From NCBI GenBank assembly GCA_001412335.1, contig LKUF01000124.1:1-9083 (forward strand): a stretch of DNA of 9,083 nt. The letters run 5' to 3'. Shown here in pieces: positions 1 through 6,077 of the stretch; the stretch's first letter is position 1; each line of letters starts with the position of its first letter. The notes under the pieces were generated by a model. It did not search any database. It was not told the origin of the DNA and saw only the letters and a program-made list of their open reading frames with translations. The DNA is from Methanolinea sp. SDB. GTDB lineage: Archaea; Halobacteriota; Methanomicrobia; Methanomicrobiales; Methanospirillaceae. The position numbers and the translations under genes were made by a program.

Positions 1-2
1 GG

Positions 3-95
3 CTCTCCAGGCTCATACTGGAGGCATTCGAATCTGAAGAAAATATCCACGTGGCATCCGAGACGGCCACCGTAACGGTGGTTCCGGGGAAATGA
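3..95 (+). CDS. C-terminal end of an unidentified protein (truncated by window edge)
   Basis: Reading from base 3, one frame stays open for 30 codons to a TGA at 93-95. The other two plus frames close inside the same stretch. The visible tail is acidic in the middle (FESEEN) and ends in a beta-strand-like run (TATVTVVPGK). It uses G/C-ending codons, like the well-supported genes here. The start lies outside the window. I do not recognise the family from so short a tail and assign no function. The stop codon sits in the left arm of a hairpin with a T-rich right arm, which fits a true gene end. Confidence 0.5.
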   Translation, partial: LSRLILEAFESEENIHVASETATVTVVPGK

Positions 96-120
96 GGAAA
101 AATGCCTGGGGTTTTTCCTC
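94..120 (+). terminator. Hairpin with T5 arm at the end of the upstream gene
   Basis: Bases 94-102 (GAGGAAAAA) pair perfectly with 112-120 (TTTTTCCTC) around a 9-base loop. The stem begins inside the TGA stop codon of the upstream gene. The T5 run at 112-116 would itself be a typical archaeal termination signal. The hairpin may add RNA 3'-end stability. No other function is suggested by the sequence. Confidence 0.5.
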
Positions 121-242
121 GCTCTTGAAATAGCATTCAAACATTTCATTCCTGTTCATCTGTCCGGTCTAGTACCAGGTGAGCTTGAATCGGAAACAGT
201 CCATGTGAGAGAGAGAACACCAAGTCTCATTACAAATCAGGA

Positions 243-251
243 AAAATTATA
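243..251 (+). promoter_or_regulatory. Possible TATA box for the DUF134 gene
   Basis: AAAATTATA preceded by the purine-rich AGG resembles an archaeal BRE/TATA pair. Its centre lies about 26 bases before the GTG at 273, so transcription could begin at that codon. The match to the consensus is moderate. Confidence 0.35.
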
Positions 252-257
252 GGAGTA

Positions 258-638
258 ATGACTGCGTCACAGGTGAATAATCCCAACAGAACGCACCGTG
301 GAAGGCCCCGGATTCCGCGCCAGATCGATCAGTCGGTTACGAATAGATGTTATTCGCCTGATTGCTTTCCTGATGAAGCAGGCATGGTCATCCGCCTGCT
401 GCCCGAGGAGATTGAACTGCTCAAGCTCATCGACGTTGATGGCCTTATGCAGGAAGAGGCTGCCTCGGTCCTTGGAGTGTCGAGGCGAACCGTCTGGCGC
501 GATATCCATGCAGCCAGGAAAAAAGTCGCCGACGCGATCATAACTGGAAAATCCATAGAAATCGCCGGGTGCAGGAGAGCCGGCAAAGGGCTGTGCCCCA
601 AGGACTGTCCTGGGTTCAGGAAAAAACTGGAGATCTAA
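258..638 (+). CDS. DUF134/UPF0251 family HTH DNA-binding protein
   Basis: This 126-residue protein matches the DUF134 (UPF0251) pattern: a basic start RGRPRIPR (14-21), a linker with an LLPEEIELLKLIDVDGL-type helix (47-63), then a sigma-70 region 4-like helix-turn-helix, QEEAASVLGVSRRTVWRDI (65-83), and a further helix. It is probably a transcription regulator; the family's targets are poorly known. Cysteines at 31, 36, 105, 113 and 117 could bind metal or an Fe-S cluster (inference). Two starts are possible. ATG 258 has AGGAGT only one base upstream, too close for a normal Shine-Dalgarno site. GTG 273 lies about 26 bases after a TATA-like box and would give a leaderless 121-residue protein. 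A T5 run follows the stop at 646-650. The family call is firm; the role is not. Confidence 0.85.
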   Translation: MTASQVNNPNRTHRGRPRIPRQIDQSVTNRCYSPDCFPDEAGMVIRLLPEEIELLKLIDVDGLMQEEAASVLGVSRRTVWRDIHAARKKVADAIITGKSIEIAGCRRAGKGLCPKDCPGFRKKLEI

Positions 639-645
639 TCACTCC

Positions 646-650
646 TTTTT
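646..650 (+). terminator. T5 run after the DUF134 gene
   Basis: TTTTT lies 8 bases after the TAA stop and just before the next promoter. Short T-runs are common archaeal transcription stop signals. Confidence 0.35.
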
Positions 651-666
651 GGTAATTAGCATAATT

Positions 667-674
667 TTATATAA
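667..674 (+). promoter_or_regulatory. TATA box for the small ORF and atwA
   Basis: TTATATAA is a near-consensus archaeal box A in an AT-rich stretch. Its centre is about 26 bases upstream of the ATG at 695, the usual TATA-to-start-site distance, so the transcript probably begins at or within a few bases of that codon. It is the best promoter upstream of atwA. A weaker AAATATTT at 906-913 would start transcription slightly inside atwA. Confidence 0.65.
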
Positions 675-694
675 TTTTGCTCTTATGAGTAATT

Positions 695-904
695 ATGGCG
701 TCTGGTACAGGCTATGCCCCCTTTACTGAAAGTGATTTAATCAGACAGAGGACCCGGATGCCCCAGATCACACCGTATGTACCGGATCCAGATGCAATGA
801 AACGCAGACACAACAGGGGCCGCTATACCATACCATGGCCCGTGCCCTATGTGGATACACTGCACGTCCCATTATCGCGAATGTTTCGGGATTCTATGCA
901 TTAA
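695..904 (+). CDS. Small hypothetical protein ahead of atwA
   Basis: This 69-codon ORF has no family I recognise. The peptide is proline- and arginine-rich (repeated P-containing segments MPQITPYVPDPD and YTIPWPVPYVD), with no transmembrane segment, signal peptide or cysteine. Support for its being real is positional: a strong TATA box lies about 26 bases before the ATG, fitting a leaderless start, and the stop is 24 bases from the preferred ATG of atwA. No other ORF fills this space. Codon choice is mixed and less G/C-ending than atwA, so the coding signal is weak. It could instead be a 5' untranslated leader of atwA that happens to stay open. If real, it is probably co-transcribed with atwA. 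Confidence 0.5.
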   Translation: MASGTGYAPFTESDLIRQRTRMPQITPYVPDPDAMKRRHNRGRYTIPWPVPYVDTLHVPLSRMFRDSMH

Positions 905-928
905 GAAATATTTTTGGAATTGGATACC

Positions 929-2524
929 ATGACACATCCGTTTATCACAGTGAAAAACCTCTCAAAGGAGTTTGATGGCGTAAAAGTGCTTGATAATATC
1001 TCATTCGAAATTCCGGAAGGAGATATTATGGGGATAATCGGGAGGAGCGGCTCGGGAAAGACTGTTCTCATGCACCTCATGAGGGGAGTTGATGAATCTC
1101 CGACCAGCGGATCGATAATTTACCATCTGTCAGAATGCCCAAAATGTGGATATATATCCAGGAGAAGTGCTGCCGGCAATTCCTGCCCGGCATGCAATTC
1201 AAAGCTGGAACCACAGGATATCAACTTCTGGGCACCGGAGAATGAAGAGAGAAAGAGCCGTATCATGCGGCACACCGCAATCATGTTCCAGAGGACTTTT
1301 GCCCTGTATGGTGATGACAGGGTCATCGAAAACGTCCTCCATGCCCTCGATGATATTCAATATCCCCAGGATAAAGCCATCAACCGGGCAGCAGAACTGA
1401 TAGACCAGGTCAGGCTCTCGCATCGAATGATGCATATCGCCCGTGACCTTTCGGGCGGCGAGAAACAGCGGGTAGTGCTTGCACGACAACTTGCGAAAGA
1501 GCCGTTCGTTCTCTTTGCCGATGAACCGACCGGGACGCTCGATCCCGAAACCGCCCTTGTCGTCCACCGCATGTTAAAGGATGCCGCCGAGAACAACAGC
1601 ATGGGCATCGTGGTCACCTCACACTTCTCGAATGTGATAGAGGATATGGCTGACAAGGCGCTGCTCCTGGACGAGGGAAGAATTGAGAAGATAGGCTCTC
1701 CCCGGGAAGTGGTGAACCATTTCCTGAAGGATTACGAGAACGGACTTGAAAAGAGCGAGTGTGAACCCGGTGAGAACCTCATTGTCGCGCGGGACGTTGC
1801 AAAGCGATACATGTCGCCCGACAGGGGTCTGATCAGGGCTGTAAACGGCGTCACGTTCGATGTGAAGACCGGTGAGATCTTCGGCATTATCGGCAAGAGC
1901 GGTGCAGGCAAGACGACACTCTCCCGGATCATGGCAGGGATAATAGAGCCGACCGATGGAGAGATGAATGTCAAGATCGGTGACGAGTGGGTCGACATGA
2001 CAAAGCCGGGAATCAACCAGAGGGGTCGGGCCAAGTGCTACATCGGGCTCCTCCACCAGGAATACGACCTCTATCCCCACCGGAATGTCCTTGACAATCT
2101 CACCGATGCAATCGGTCTGGAATTTCCAAAAGAACTTGCCATGCACAAGGCGATGATCACCCTGAAGATGGCAGGATTCAATGAAGATAAATGTAACAAG
2201 GTCCTCTCGCAGTATCCCTCCGAGCTCTCTGAAGGTGAACGTCACAGGGTAGCCCTTGCACAGGTGCTCATCCGTGAACCCAGGATGGTCATCCTCGATG
2301 AGCCGACCGGAACGATGGATCCCATCACAAAGAAGGATGTGCGGCAGTCAATCCTGAATGCACGTGAAGAGATGGAGGAGACCTTCATCCTTGTCTCCCA
2401 TGACATGGATTTTGTAAGGGATATCTGTGACCGGGTTGCCCTGATGAAGGGCGGAAAGATCGTATCAATCGGAACCCCGGAGGAGGCTCTTGCAGGCATC
2501 GAAACCCGTGAAAAAGCAGCATAA
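929..2524 (+). CDS. atwA: Methyl-coenzyme M reductase activation component A2 (twin ABC ATPase)
   Basis: AtwA is a soluble ATPase that supports ATP-dependent reductive activation of methyl-coenzyme M reductase, whose nickel cofactor F430 must be reduced to Ni(I). The 531-residue protein holds two ABC domains. Domain 1: Walker A GRSGSGKT (38-45), a four-cysteine insertion CPKC...CPAC (70, 73, 86, 89) likely binding zinc, Q-loop Gln121, signature LSGGEKQ (174-180), Walker B ending ADEP (197-200), His232. Domain 2: Walker A GKSGAGKT (322-329), Q-loop Gln377, divergent signature LSEGERH (433-439), Walker B ending LDEP (456-459), His491. No membrane segments are seen, so it is not a transporter. 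The frame extends to a TTG at 914, but ATG 929 is preferred because the conserved domain starts right there. Length and architecture match the known family. It probably shares a transcript with the small ORF upstream. Confidence 0.93.
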   Translation: MTHPFITVKNLSKEFDGVKVLDNISFEIPEGDIMGIIGRSGSGKTVLMHLMRGVDESPTSGSIIYHLSECPKCGYISRRSAAGNSCPACNSKLEPQDINFWAPENEERKSRIMRHTAIMFQRTFALYGDDRVIENVLHALDDIQYPQDKAINRAAELIDQVRLSHRMMHIARDLSGGEKQRVVLARQLAKEPFVLFADEPTGTLDPETALVVHRMLKDAAENNSMGIVVTSHFSNVIEDMADKALLLDEGRIEKIGSPREVVNHFLKDYENGLEKSECEPGENLIVARDVAKRYMSPDRGLIRAVNGVTFDVKTGEIFGIIGKSGAGKTTLSRIMAGIIEPTDGEMNVKIGDEWVDMTKPGINQRGRAKCYIGLLHQEYDLYPHRNVLDNLTDAIGLEFPKELAMHKAMITLKMAGFNEDKCNKVLSQYPSELSEGERHRVALAQVLIREPRMVILDEPTGTMDPITKKDVRQSILNAREEMEETFILVSHDMDFVRDICDRVALMKGGKIVSIGTPEEALAGIETREKAA

Positions 2525-2652
2525 AATAGAGTTCCCCCTCTCTCTTCTTAAAACCGTTTCTTCTAAAAGGCAATATCTGAATGGTATGCTGATCCAAAGC
2601 CAAAAACAACAGCCGAACCGGCAATTGGGTGTATCCCCCCGGGAACAGCCAC

Positions 2653-2678
2653 AGGACTTTTACAAAAAAGAGTGTCCT
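2653..2678. other. Two-tier hairpin downstream of atwA
   Basis: CTTTT (2657-2661) pairs with AAAAG (2666-2670) around a 4-base loop. AGGA (2653-2656) pairs with TCCT (2675-2678), leaving a 4-base bulge. It lies 129 bases after the atwA stop. It might be part of a 3' end structure; it is AT-rich and could be chance. Confidence 0.3.
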
Positions 2679-2858
2679 CGTGTTTCAGAAGTTACAAAAC
2701 TGGTGAGTGCACAGGAAGAGAGAGACTACAAAGCCTGTTTCCGGTAAAGTGATCAAAATACCGTGCTGAATATCCGGATCGCGCTGCTCATGAAGACATC
2801 GCCGGATTCGCACACATATGAATCAGCATCTCCAGGACGCCCCACAAAGAGTTTCTCT

Positions 2859-2965
2859 GCATACACCTTCCAAAACGAGATATTCTTCCCTTCTTGAGAC
2901 CCCTGCATACGCGAAAGTCAATTGGGAGCCGGGCATACACCTTCCGAAACGAGATCTTCGTTCCC
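2859..2965. repeat. Two-copy imperfect direct repeat, period 74
   Basis: Bases 2859-2890 and 2933-2965 share about 30 of 33 positions. Both begin GCATACACCTTCC and continue with an AAACGAGAT core, then a pyrimidine-rich end. They differ by two substitutions and one inserted base. The intervening 42 bases do not repeat. No third copy is visible in the window. Two copies with a diverged repeat do not make a CRISPR array. They could be a local duplication or paired binding sites. Confidence 0.6.
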
Positions 2966-3015
2966 GGCTACCAAACATATCCCGGATAGACGGCGGAGAG
3001 TCCCTCGACTGACAG

Positions 3016-3021
3016 AAAAAA
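3016..3021 (-). terminator. T6 run after the amidohydrolase gene (minus strand)
   Basis: A6 on the plus strand reads as TTTTTT on the minus strand, starting two bases after the TAA stop of the minus-strand gene. This is a typical archaeal stop signal. Confidence 0.5.
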
Positions 3022-3023
3022 TC

Positions 3024-3815
3024 TTATTCGAGGAGTTCTTTCTCCTGCACCTTCTTCCAGAAACCCGACAGAACTTTCCTGACATTATCATGCAGTTCTG
3101 CATGGCCACCATCTCTCCTGTCTTCATACAGGGATCTGTTCAATTCGATCTGAACCCACGGTATACCCTTGTGCCAGTAATGGGCATTCGATATGAATCC
3201 CCCGCGGAATGGTGTATTCAATGCCACATTCCCCTTATCAGGATAGAGTTCTTTGAATTCATCGGAAAGAATTCGTATTACTTCACCCGGACAGGTTGCG
3301 AGAGTGCCTTTCCGGGAATTGCCGTCTTTGTCTCCATTGTTTCCAAGGCAGACGAGGGGCCTTTCCTGGCCGGAACCACGCCCCTCTCCGGGAGCGACGG
3401 GAAGCATGCTGTGGCAGTCGAAAGCCATAACAATGCTGCCACCATCAAGGAGGCGGTCCAGCATGGCATGGTAGGGAAAATAGTATCTCAACAACAGCCT
3501 GTGGATCAGGGTGATTTCCGGGAAATGCCCGTCTTTGTAGACGGGTATCCCGGTTGAGGTCATCGTCTTCACCACCCCGTCCCACCGCTTCGGTGGAAGG
3601 TGGTACGGCGGCCGGTTCAGATCCACGATCATGCGTGATATGGGTGTATCAATATAGGCGCATACGCAGTCTGAAAGACCAAATATCTTCCGGGTGCCGG
3701 GATCACTGAAATAGGATATCGCGTCCTGGTCAAGGGAGACTGCATCGCTGACTTCTTCCGGAACATCTACTCCACCGTGGGGAACTGAAACGAGGAATGG
3801 GTACTTTTGCGGCAT
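3024..3815 (-). CDS. N-formylglutamate amidohydrolase family protein
   Basis: The 263-residue protein carries the FGase (PF05013) landmarks in order: SVPHGG (10-15), DLNRP (65-69), FDCHSM (132-137), NTPFRGG (200-206) and VQIELNRSLY (221-230). The His and Glu residues in these motifs are likely zinc ligands and catalytic groups. The bacterial enzyme frees glutamate from N-formylglutamate in histidine breakdown. No other histidine-degradation gene is nearby, so the real substrate here is uncertain; another N-acyl amino acid or a related amide is possible. There is no signal peptide or membrane segment, so it is cytoplasmic. The start ATG (3815-3813) has a good Shine-Dalgarno GGAGAT on the minus strand, 8 bases upstream. 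It is divergent from the membrane protein gene at 3999 and ends at its own T6 terminator. Confidence 0.85.
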   Translation of the reverse strand: MPQKYPFLVSVPHGGVDVPEEVSDAVSLDQDAISYFSDPGTRKIFGLSDCVCAYIDTPISRMIVDLNRPPYHLPPKRWDGVVKTMTSTGIPVYKDGHFPEITLIHRLLLRYYFPYHAMLDRLLDGGSIVMAFDCHSMLPVAPGEGRGSGQERPLVCLGNNGDKDGNSRKGTLATCPGEVIRILSDEFKELYPDKGNVALNTPFRGGFISNAHYWHKGIPWVQIELNRSLYEDRRDGGHAELHDNVRKVLSGFWKKVQEKELLE

Positions 3816-3823
3816 TTATGCAG

Positions 3824-3829
3824 ATCTCC
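3824..3829 (-). promoter_or_regulatory. Shine-Dalgarno site of the amidohydrolase gene
   Basis: On the minus strand this reads GGAGAT and lies 8 bases before the ATG. It fixes that start and contrasts with the leaderless-looking starts of the plus-strand first genes. Confidence 0.6.
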
Positions 3830-3847
3830 GTTACCTGACCGGAACCA

Positions 3848-3911
3848 GGGTGGGAAGGTGTTGCCCACCCGAATTGTACTCTTTTTCAGATAAGAGGAAT
3901 GGTTTTCCTCT
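3848..3911. other. Two hairpins in the divergent intergenic region
   Basis: GGGTGGG (3848-3854) pairs perfectly with CCCACCC (3864-3870) around 9 bases. AGAGGAA (3893-3899) pairs perfectly with TTCCTCT (3905-3911) around 5 bases. They lie between the divergent amidohydrolase and membrane protein genes. They could be operator dyads, or structures in the 5' leader of the minus-strand gene. Confidence 0.4.
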
Positions 3912-3967
3912 CACCCGTGCGGTCAAAACTCCTGTATGAAGAGATGTCTGCCTGATCTCCCTTATCC

Positions 3968-3975
3968 TTTATCAT
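3968..3975 (+). promoter_or_regulatory. Possible TATA box for the DUF457 gene
   Basis: TTTATCAT is centred about 27 bases before the GTG at 3999, fitting a leaderless transcript. No Shine-Dalgarno site is seen in the bases just before that GTG. Confidence 0.45.
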
Positions 3976-3998
3976 AGCGGATAGCGAAAACTGTACCA

Positions 3999-4889
3999 GT
4001 GGATTCACTCACCCATGCATTCTCCGTACTATTTCTTGCAGAACCGCTGGGATGCCAGCTTGCTGGATTTGGCATAATCGGCACTGTCCTTCCGGACATG
4101 GATATCTTTCTCCATCCCCTGTCCCGGAGAGAGCCCCGCATGTATATCTTCTCTCATGGCGGGATTACCCACAGTATCCCGGGGGCGTTCCTGCTCTCGA
4201 TCACTGGATTCCTGGTGATCGGCCTCATGCAGACCGCAGGGTTTGTTTCGCTTCCTGCCGGACTGGAATTCTGGATCCTGGGCCTTGCAGTGATTACAGG
4301 GGGATCGCTCCTGCATATCGGGCTCGATTATCTCGCATACCCGGGAATACCCCTCTTTTATCCATTCTCGGACAGGAAGTACACACTCGGGGTTTTCCCG
4401 GGTCCAAGCCTATTTCTTACAGGAGTGAGCATCATCTTCCTGTTGTTTCTCATTACCGGAGTTTCAGGTATGGCCGGAATCTCTTCGTGGGGCCTGGTAT
4501 TTGTAGCATATATCGCGTTGAATCTCGTAAAATGGGGAATTGCGAGGTATAAATTCAGGAATGAGAAGGTTATTCCCACCTTCCACCCGCTGCGCTGGAT
4601 CCAGGTCCGGGAAAAGGACGATACATATGTTGTCGGCCGCTATTCACTGACACGGGGGGTATACGAAAGAGTGGAATACAAAAAAGCACAGGGTATCAGA
4701 GAGGAAGAGTTGAAAACCTTTGCAGATGATCCGGAGATGAGGCGGATCATCTATTTCTCCTATTTCACCGTTGCAGAAAAAGATGCAGGTGTTATCCGGA
4801 TTTCTGATCCCCTGCGGATCTCCGGGCTCATTCAGTATCCCCCGTATTTCCGCGAGATTTCAATCAAATTGTCTGCAATGCGGGACTAA
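3999..4889 (+). CDS. YdjM/DUF457-type membrane-bound metal-dependent hydrolase family protein
   Basis: This 296-residue protein opens with MDSLTHAF, the usual start of the YdjM/DUF457 family (PF04307), then LPDMD (31-35) and SHGGITHS (52-59), and later HIGLDYL (106-112). The conserved His and Asp residues (His6, Asp33, Asp35, His53, His58, His106, Asp110) are the putative metal site. About four hydrophobic segments follow (roughly 61-80, 88-105, 135-155, 162-180). The last 110 or so residues are polar and charged, likely a cytoplasmic domain not found in short family members. The start is GTG; no Shine-Dalgarno site is present and a TATA-like box lies about 27 bases upstream. The biochemical reaction of the family is not established, so the hydrolase label rests on sequence class only. 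A T6 run follows the stop. Confidence 0.8.
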   Translation: MDSLTHAFSVLFLAEPLGCQLAGFGIIGTVLPDMDIFLHPLSRREPRMYIFSHGGITHSIPGAFLLSITGFLVIGLMQTAGFVSLPAGLEFWILGLAVITGGSLLHIGLDYLAYPGIPLFYPFSDRKYTLGVFPGPSLFLTGVSIIFLLFLITGVSGMAGISSWGLVFVAYIALNLVKWGIARYKFRNEKVIPTFHPLRWIQVREKDDTYVVGRYSLTRGVYERVEYKKAQGIREEELKTFADDPEMRRIIYFSYFTVAEKDAGVIRISDPLRISGLIQYPPYFREISIKLSAMRD

Positions 4890-4892
4890 AAA

Positions 4893-4898
4893 TTTTTT
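4893..4898 (+). terminator. T6 run after the DUF457 gene
   Basis: TTTTTT starts four bases after the TAA stop, as expected of an archaeal transcription end. It suggests this gene is its own unit, separate from the hydrolase gene that follows. Confidence 0.5.
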
Positions 4899-5044
4899 AT
4901 CAAGGACTATTGCAGACGAAAGACAGATTTTTCATAGATCCCCTGAGAGATTGCGAGATCCGGTATCGAATCCACTGCCACGGCTCTACAAGTGGGCGAG
5001 AGCTCCAACCTAAAAGGCAGTACATTTTATTCACCGTAGGAATC

Positions 5045-5052
5045 AAATATAT
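5045..5052 (+). promoter_or_regulatory. TATA box for the alpha/beta hydrolase gene
   Basis: AAATATAT is centred about 28 bases before the ATG at 5077, with no Shine-Dalgarno site between, so a leaderless or near-leaderless transcript is likely. An ATG inside the box (5051) is in another frame and would not be transcribed. Confidence 0.55.
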
Positions 5053-5076
5053 GGCAGGCAAATACAATCCAGCCAT

Positions 5077-5970
5077 ATGCCGGACGAAGATTTTGTCAGT
5101 CGGCTGAAGGGGCATACACCCCGATCGGGTGTCTCCCCGGAGGAGGCGAGAGAGCAATTTTCCAGCTTATACTTCCAATACCAGGAACGGGACCTTCCCG
5201 GAATGGAAAAAGTCAACATCAGAGATGATCTTTCAGGGTTTTTTATACGAGACCGACGGGTGTGCGACAGAGGGATTTTGCTGTTCCTCCATGGTGGCGG
5301 ATTTACCGTCGGCTCAACCCGCGATCACCTGGGACTCATCGCAGCTCTTGGCCGTGCCGCAGGAACCGCCGTATTCTCAGTCGATTACCGCCTCGCACCC
5401 GAACATTGTTTCCCTGCATCTCTTTTCGATTCGGTTGCCGGGTACCGGTTCCTTATAGATGAGGGATACGATCCGGAGCAGATAATTCCGGCGGGAATCT
5501 CTGCCGGCGGGACCCTCGCGCTCGGATTGGCCCTGTATGCCAGGGATGAGGGGCTGCCGCTTCCTGGTGGGGTCATAGCAATGTCGCCGGCCGTTGACAT
5601 GCTGTTTCCTGGAGATTCCGTGGCACGGAACCGGGATTTAGACTGGATACCGTCCGAACGTCTCCATGCAATAAGGGAAACCTACCTTGCCGGTTCCGAT
5701 CCCCGTGATCCCCGGGCATCTCCAGTATATGCCGATCTCTTTGGATTTCCCCCCCTGCTTGTCCAGGCCGGCACGCATGAAGTCCTGTTCGATGACATAT
5801 CGCATTTCGTGGAGAAGGCAGCTCTCCAGGGAGTGCAGGTGACCTTTGAAAAATACCCAGGGATGTTCCATTGCTGGCAGATATTTGGAAGAGAGGTTCC
5901 CGAGGCAGAAATGGCAATCTCGAGTGCCGGGAAATTTACAAAGGAGCTCGTATACACGGATATTCACTGA
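5077..5970 (+). CDS. Alpha/beta hydrolase, hormone-sensitive lipase (family IV) esterase type
   Basis: This 297-residue protein has the family IV layout: oxyanion-hole motif HGGG (72-75), the DYRLAPEH segment (103-110), nucleophile elbow GISAGG with Ser142, and the histidine motif FHCWQ with His265. It probably hydrolyses short-chain esters or lactones in the cytoplasm; there is no signal peptide. The acid position is odd. Relatives usually read G-x-D-E-V-L-x-D-D, with the first Asp catalytic, but here it is GTHEVLFDD (232-240), so His234 replaces that Asp, leaving Glu235 or a later Asp as a possible acid. The first 70 residues would supply the cap. It stands alone, with its own TATA box and a T6 run upstream. 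Its physiological substrate cannot be read from the sequence. Confidence 0.88.
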   Translation: MPDEDFVSRLKGHTPRSGVSPEEAREQFSSLYFQYQERDLPGMEKVNIRDDLSGFFIRDRRVCDRGILLFLHGGGFTVGSTRDHLGLIAALGRAAGTAVFSVDYRLAPEHCFPASLFDSVAGYRFLIDEGYDPEQIIPAGISAGGTLALGLALYARDEGLPLPGGVIAMSPAVDMLFPGDSVARNRDLDWIPSERLHAIRETYLAGSDPRDPRASPVYADLFGFPPLLVQAGTHEVLFDDISHFVEKAALQGVQVTFEKYPGMFHCWQIFGREVPEAEMAISSAGKFTKELVYTDIH

Positions 5971-5997
5971 ATACTATTCCGGCATACGCAGCATTAT

Positions 5998-6016
5998 GTT
6001 AAATAAGTTAAATTAA
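5998..6016. repeat. Tandem 9-bp repeat upstream of modA
   Basis: GTTAAATAA (5998-6006) is followed at once by GTTAAATTAA (6007-6016). The pair lies about 20 bases upstream of the modA TATA region, where an archaeal activator or repressor could bind. Metal-oxyanion regulators of the ModE/TunR type are natural candidates, but I do not recognise a known ModE operator here. Confidence 0.4.
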
Positions 6017-6036
6017 TCATTATCATCAATAAACCC

Positions 6037-6052
6037 AAATATAAATATTTAT
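6037..6052 (+). promoter_or_regulatory. TATA region of the mod operon
   Basis: The AT-only-like stretch AAATATAAATATTTAT contains two overlapping box A matches. They predict a transcription start between about 6067 and 6075, only a few bases before the ATG at 6078. This rules against the GTG at 6054 as the start of modA. Confidence 0.6.
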
Positions 6053-6077
6053 CGTGCCTCCAATTCAAGAATTCTTT

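Larger units (their letters stand above)
2525..3023. other. Gene-free intergenic region
   Basis: About 500 bases between the stop of atwA and the convergent stop of the amidohydrolase gene. Short open frames occur (for example 2586-2747 and 2818-3012 on plus), but they lack family resemblance, ribosome sites and promoter spacing. What can be seen is a two-tier hairpin (2653-2678), a two-copy imperfect direct repeat (2859-2965), and a T6 terminator for the minus-strand gene at its right edge. It may hold an untranslated tail of atwA, an unannotated RNA, or remnants of a decayed gene; the sequence does not decide. Confidence 0.6.

Noticed and set aside
685..729. 14-codon ORF just before the small ORF ahead of atwA
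   Set aside because: Its ATG would lie upstream of the predicted transcription start, and it overlaps the longer frame.
1619..2245. 208-codon minus-strand frame inside atwA
   Set aside because: Antisense shadow of the second ATPase domain; no family resemblance.
2586..2747. Short plus-strand ORF after atwA
   Set aside because: Low-complexity Lys/Gln-rich peptide whose frame begins inside atwA; no start signal of its own.
2859..2965. Two-copy repeat as a CRISPR array
   Set aside because: Only two copies, diverged from each other, with a gap in alignment and no dyad; no cas genes in the window.
2818..3012. 64-codon plus-strand ORF in the gene-free region
   Set aside because: It runs across the two direct-repeat copies, has no Shine-Dalgarno or well-placed promoter and no recognisable family; its open frame is likely incidental.
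2922..3557. 211-codon plus-strand frame opposite the amidohydrolase gene
   Set aside because: Antisense shadow; the minus-strand frame carries all family motifs and a Shine-Dalgarno site.
4951..5010. tRNA-like fragments (a GGTATCGAATCC stretch and an apparent arm GCTCT/AGAGC)
   Set aside because: No acceptor stem or proper five-base T-arm can be formed on either strand, and no anticodon arm fits.
5110..5120. GGGCATACACC matching the start of the second repeat copy at 2931
   Set aside because: Only 11 bases, inside the esterase coding sequence; likely chance.
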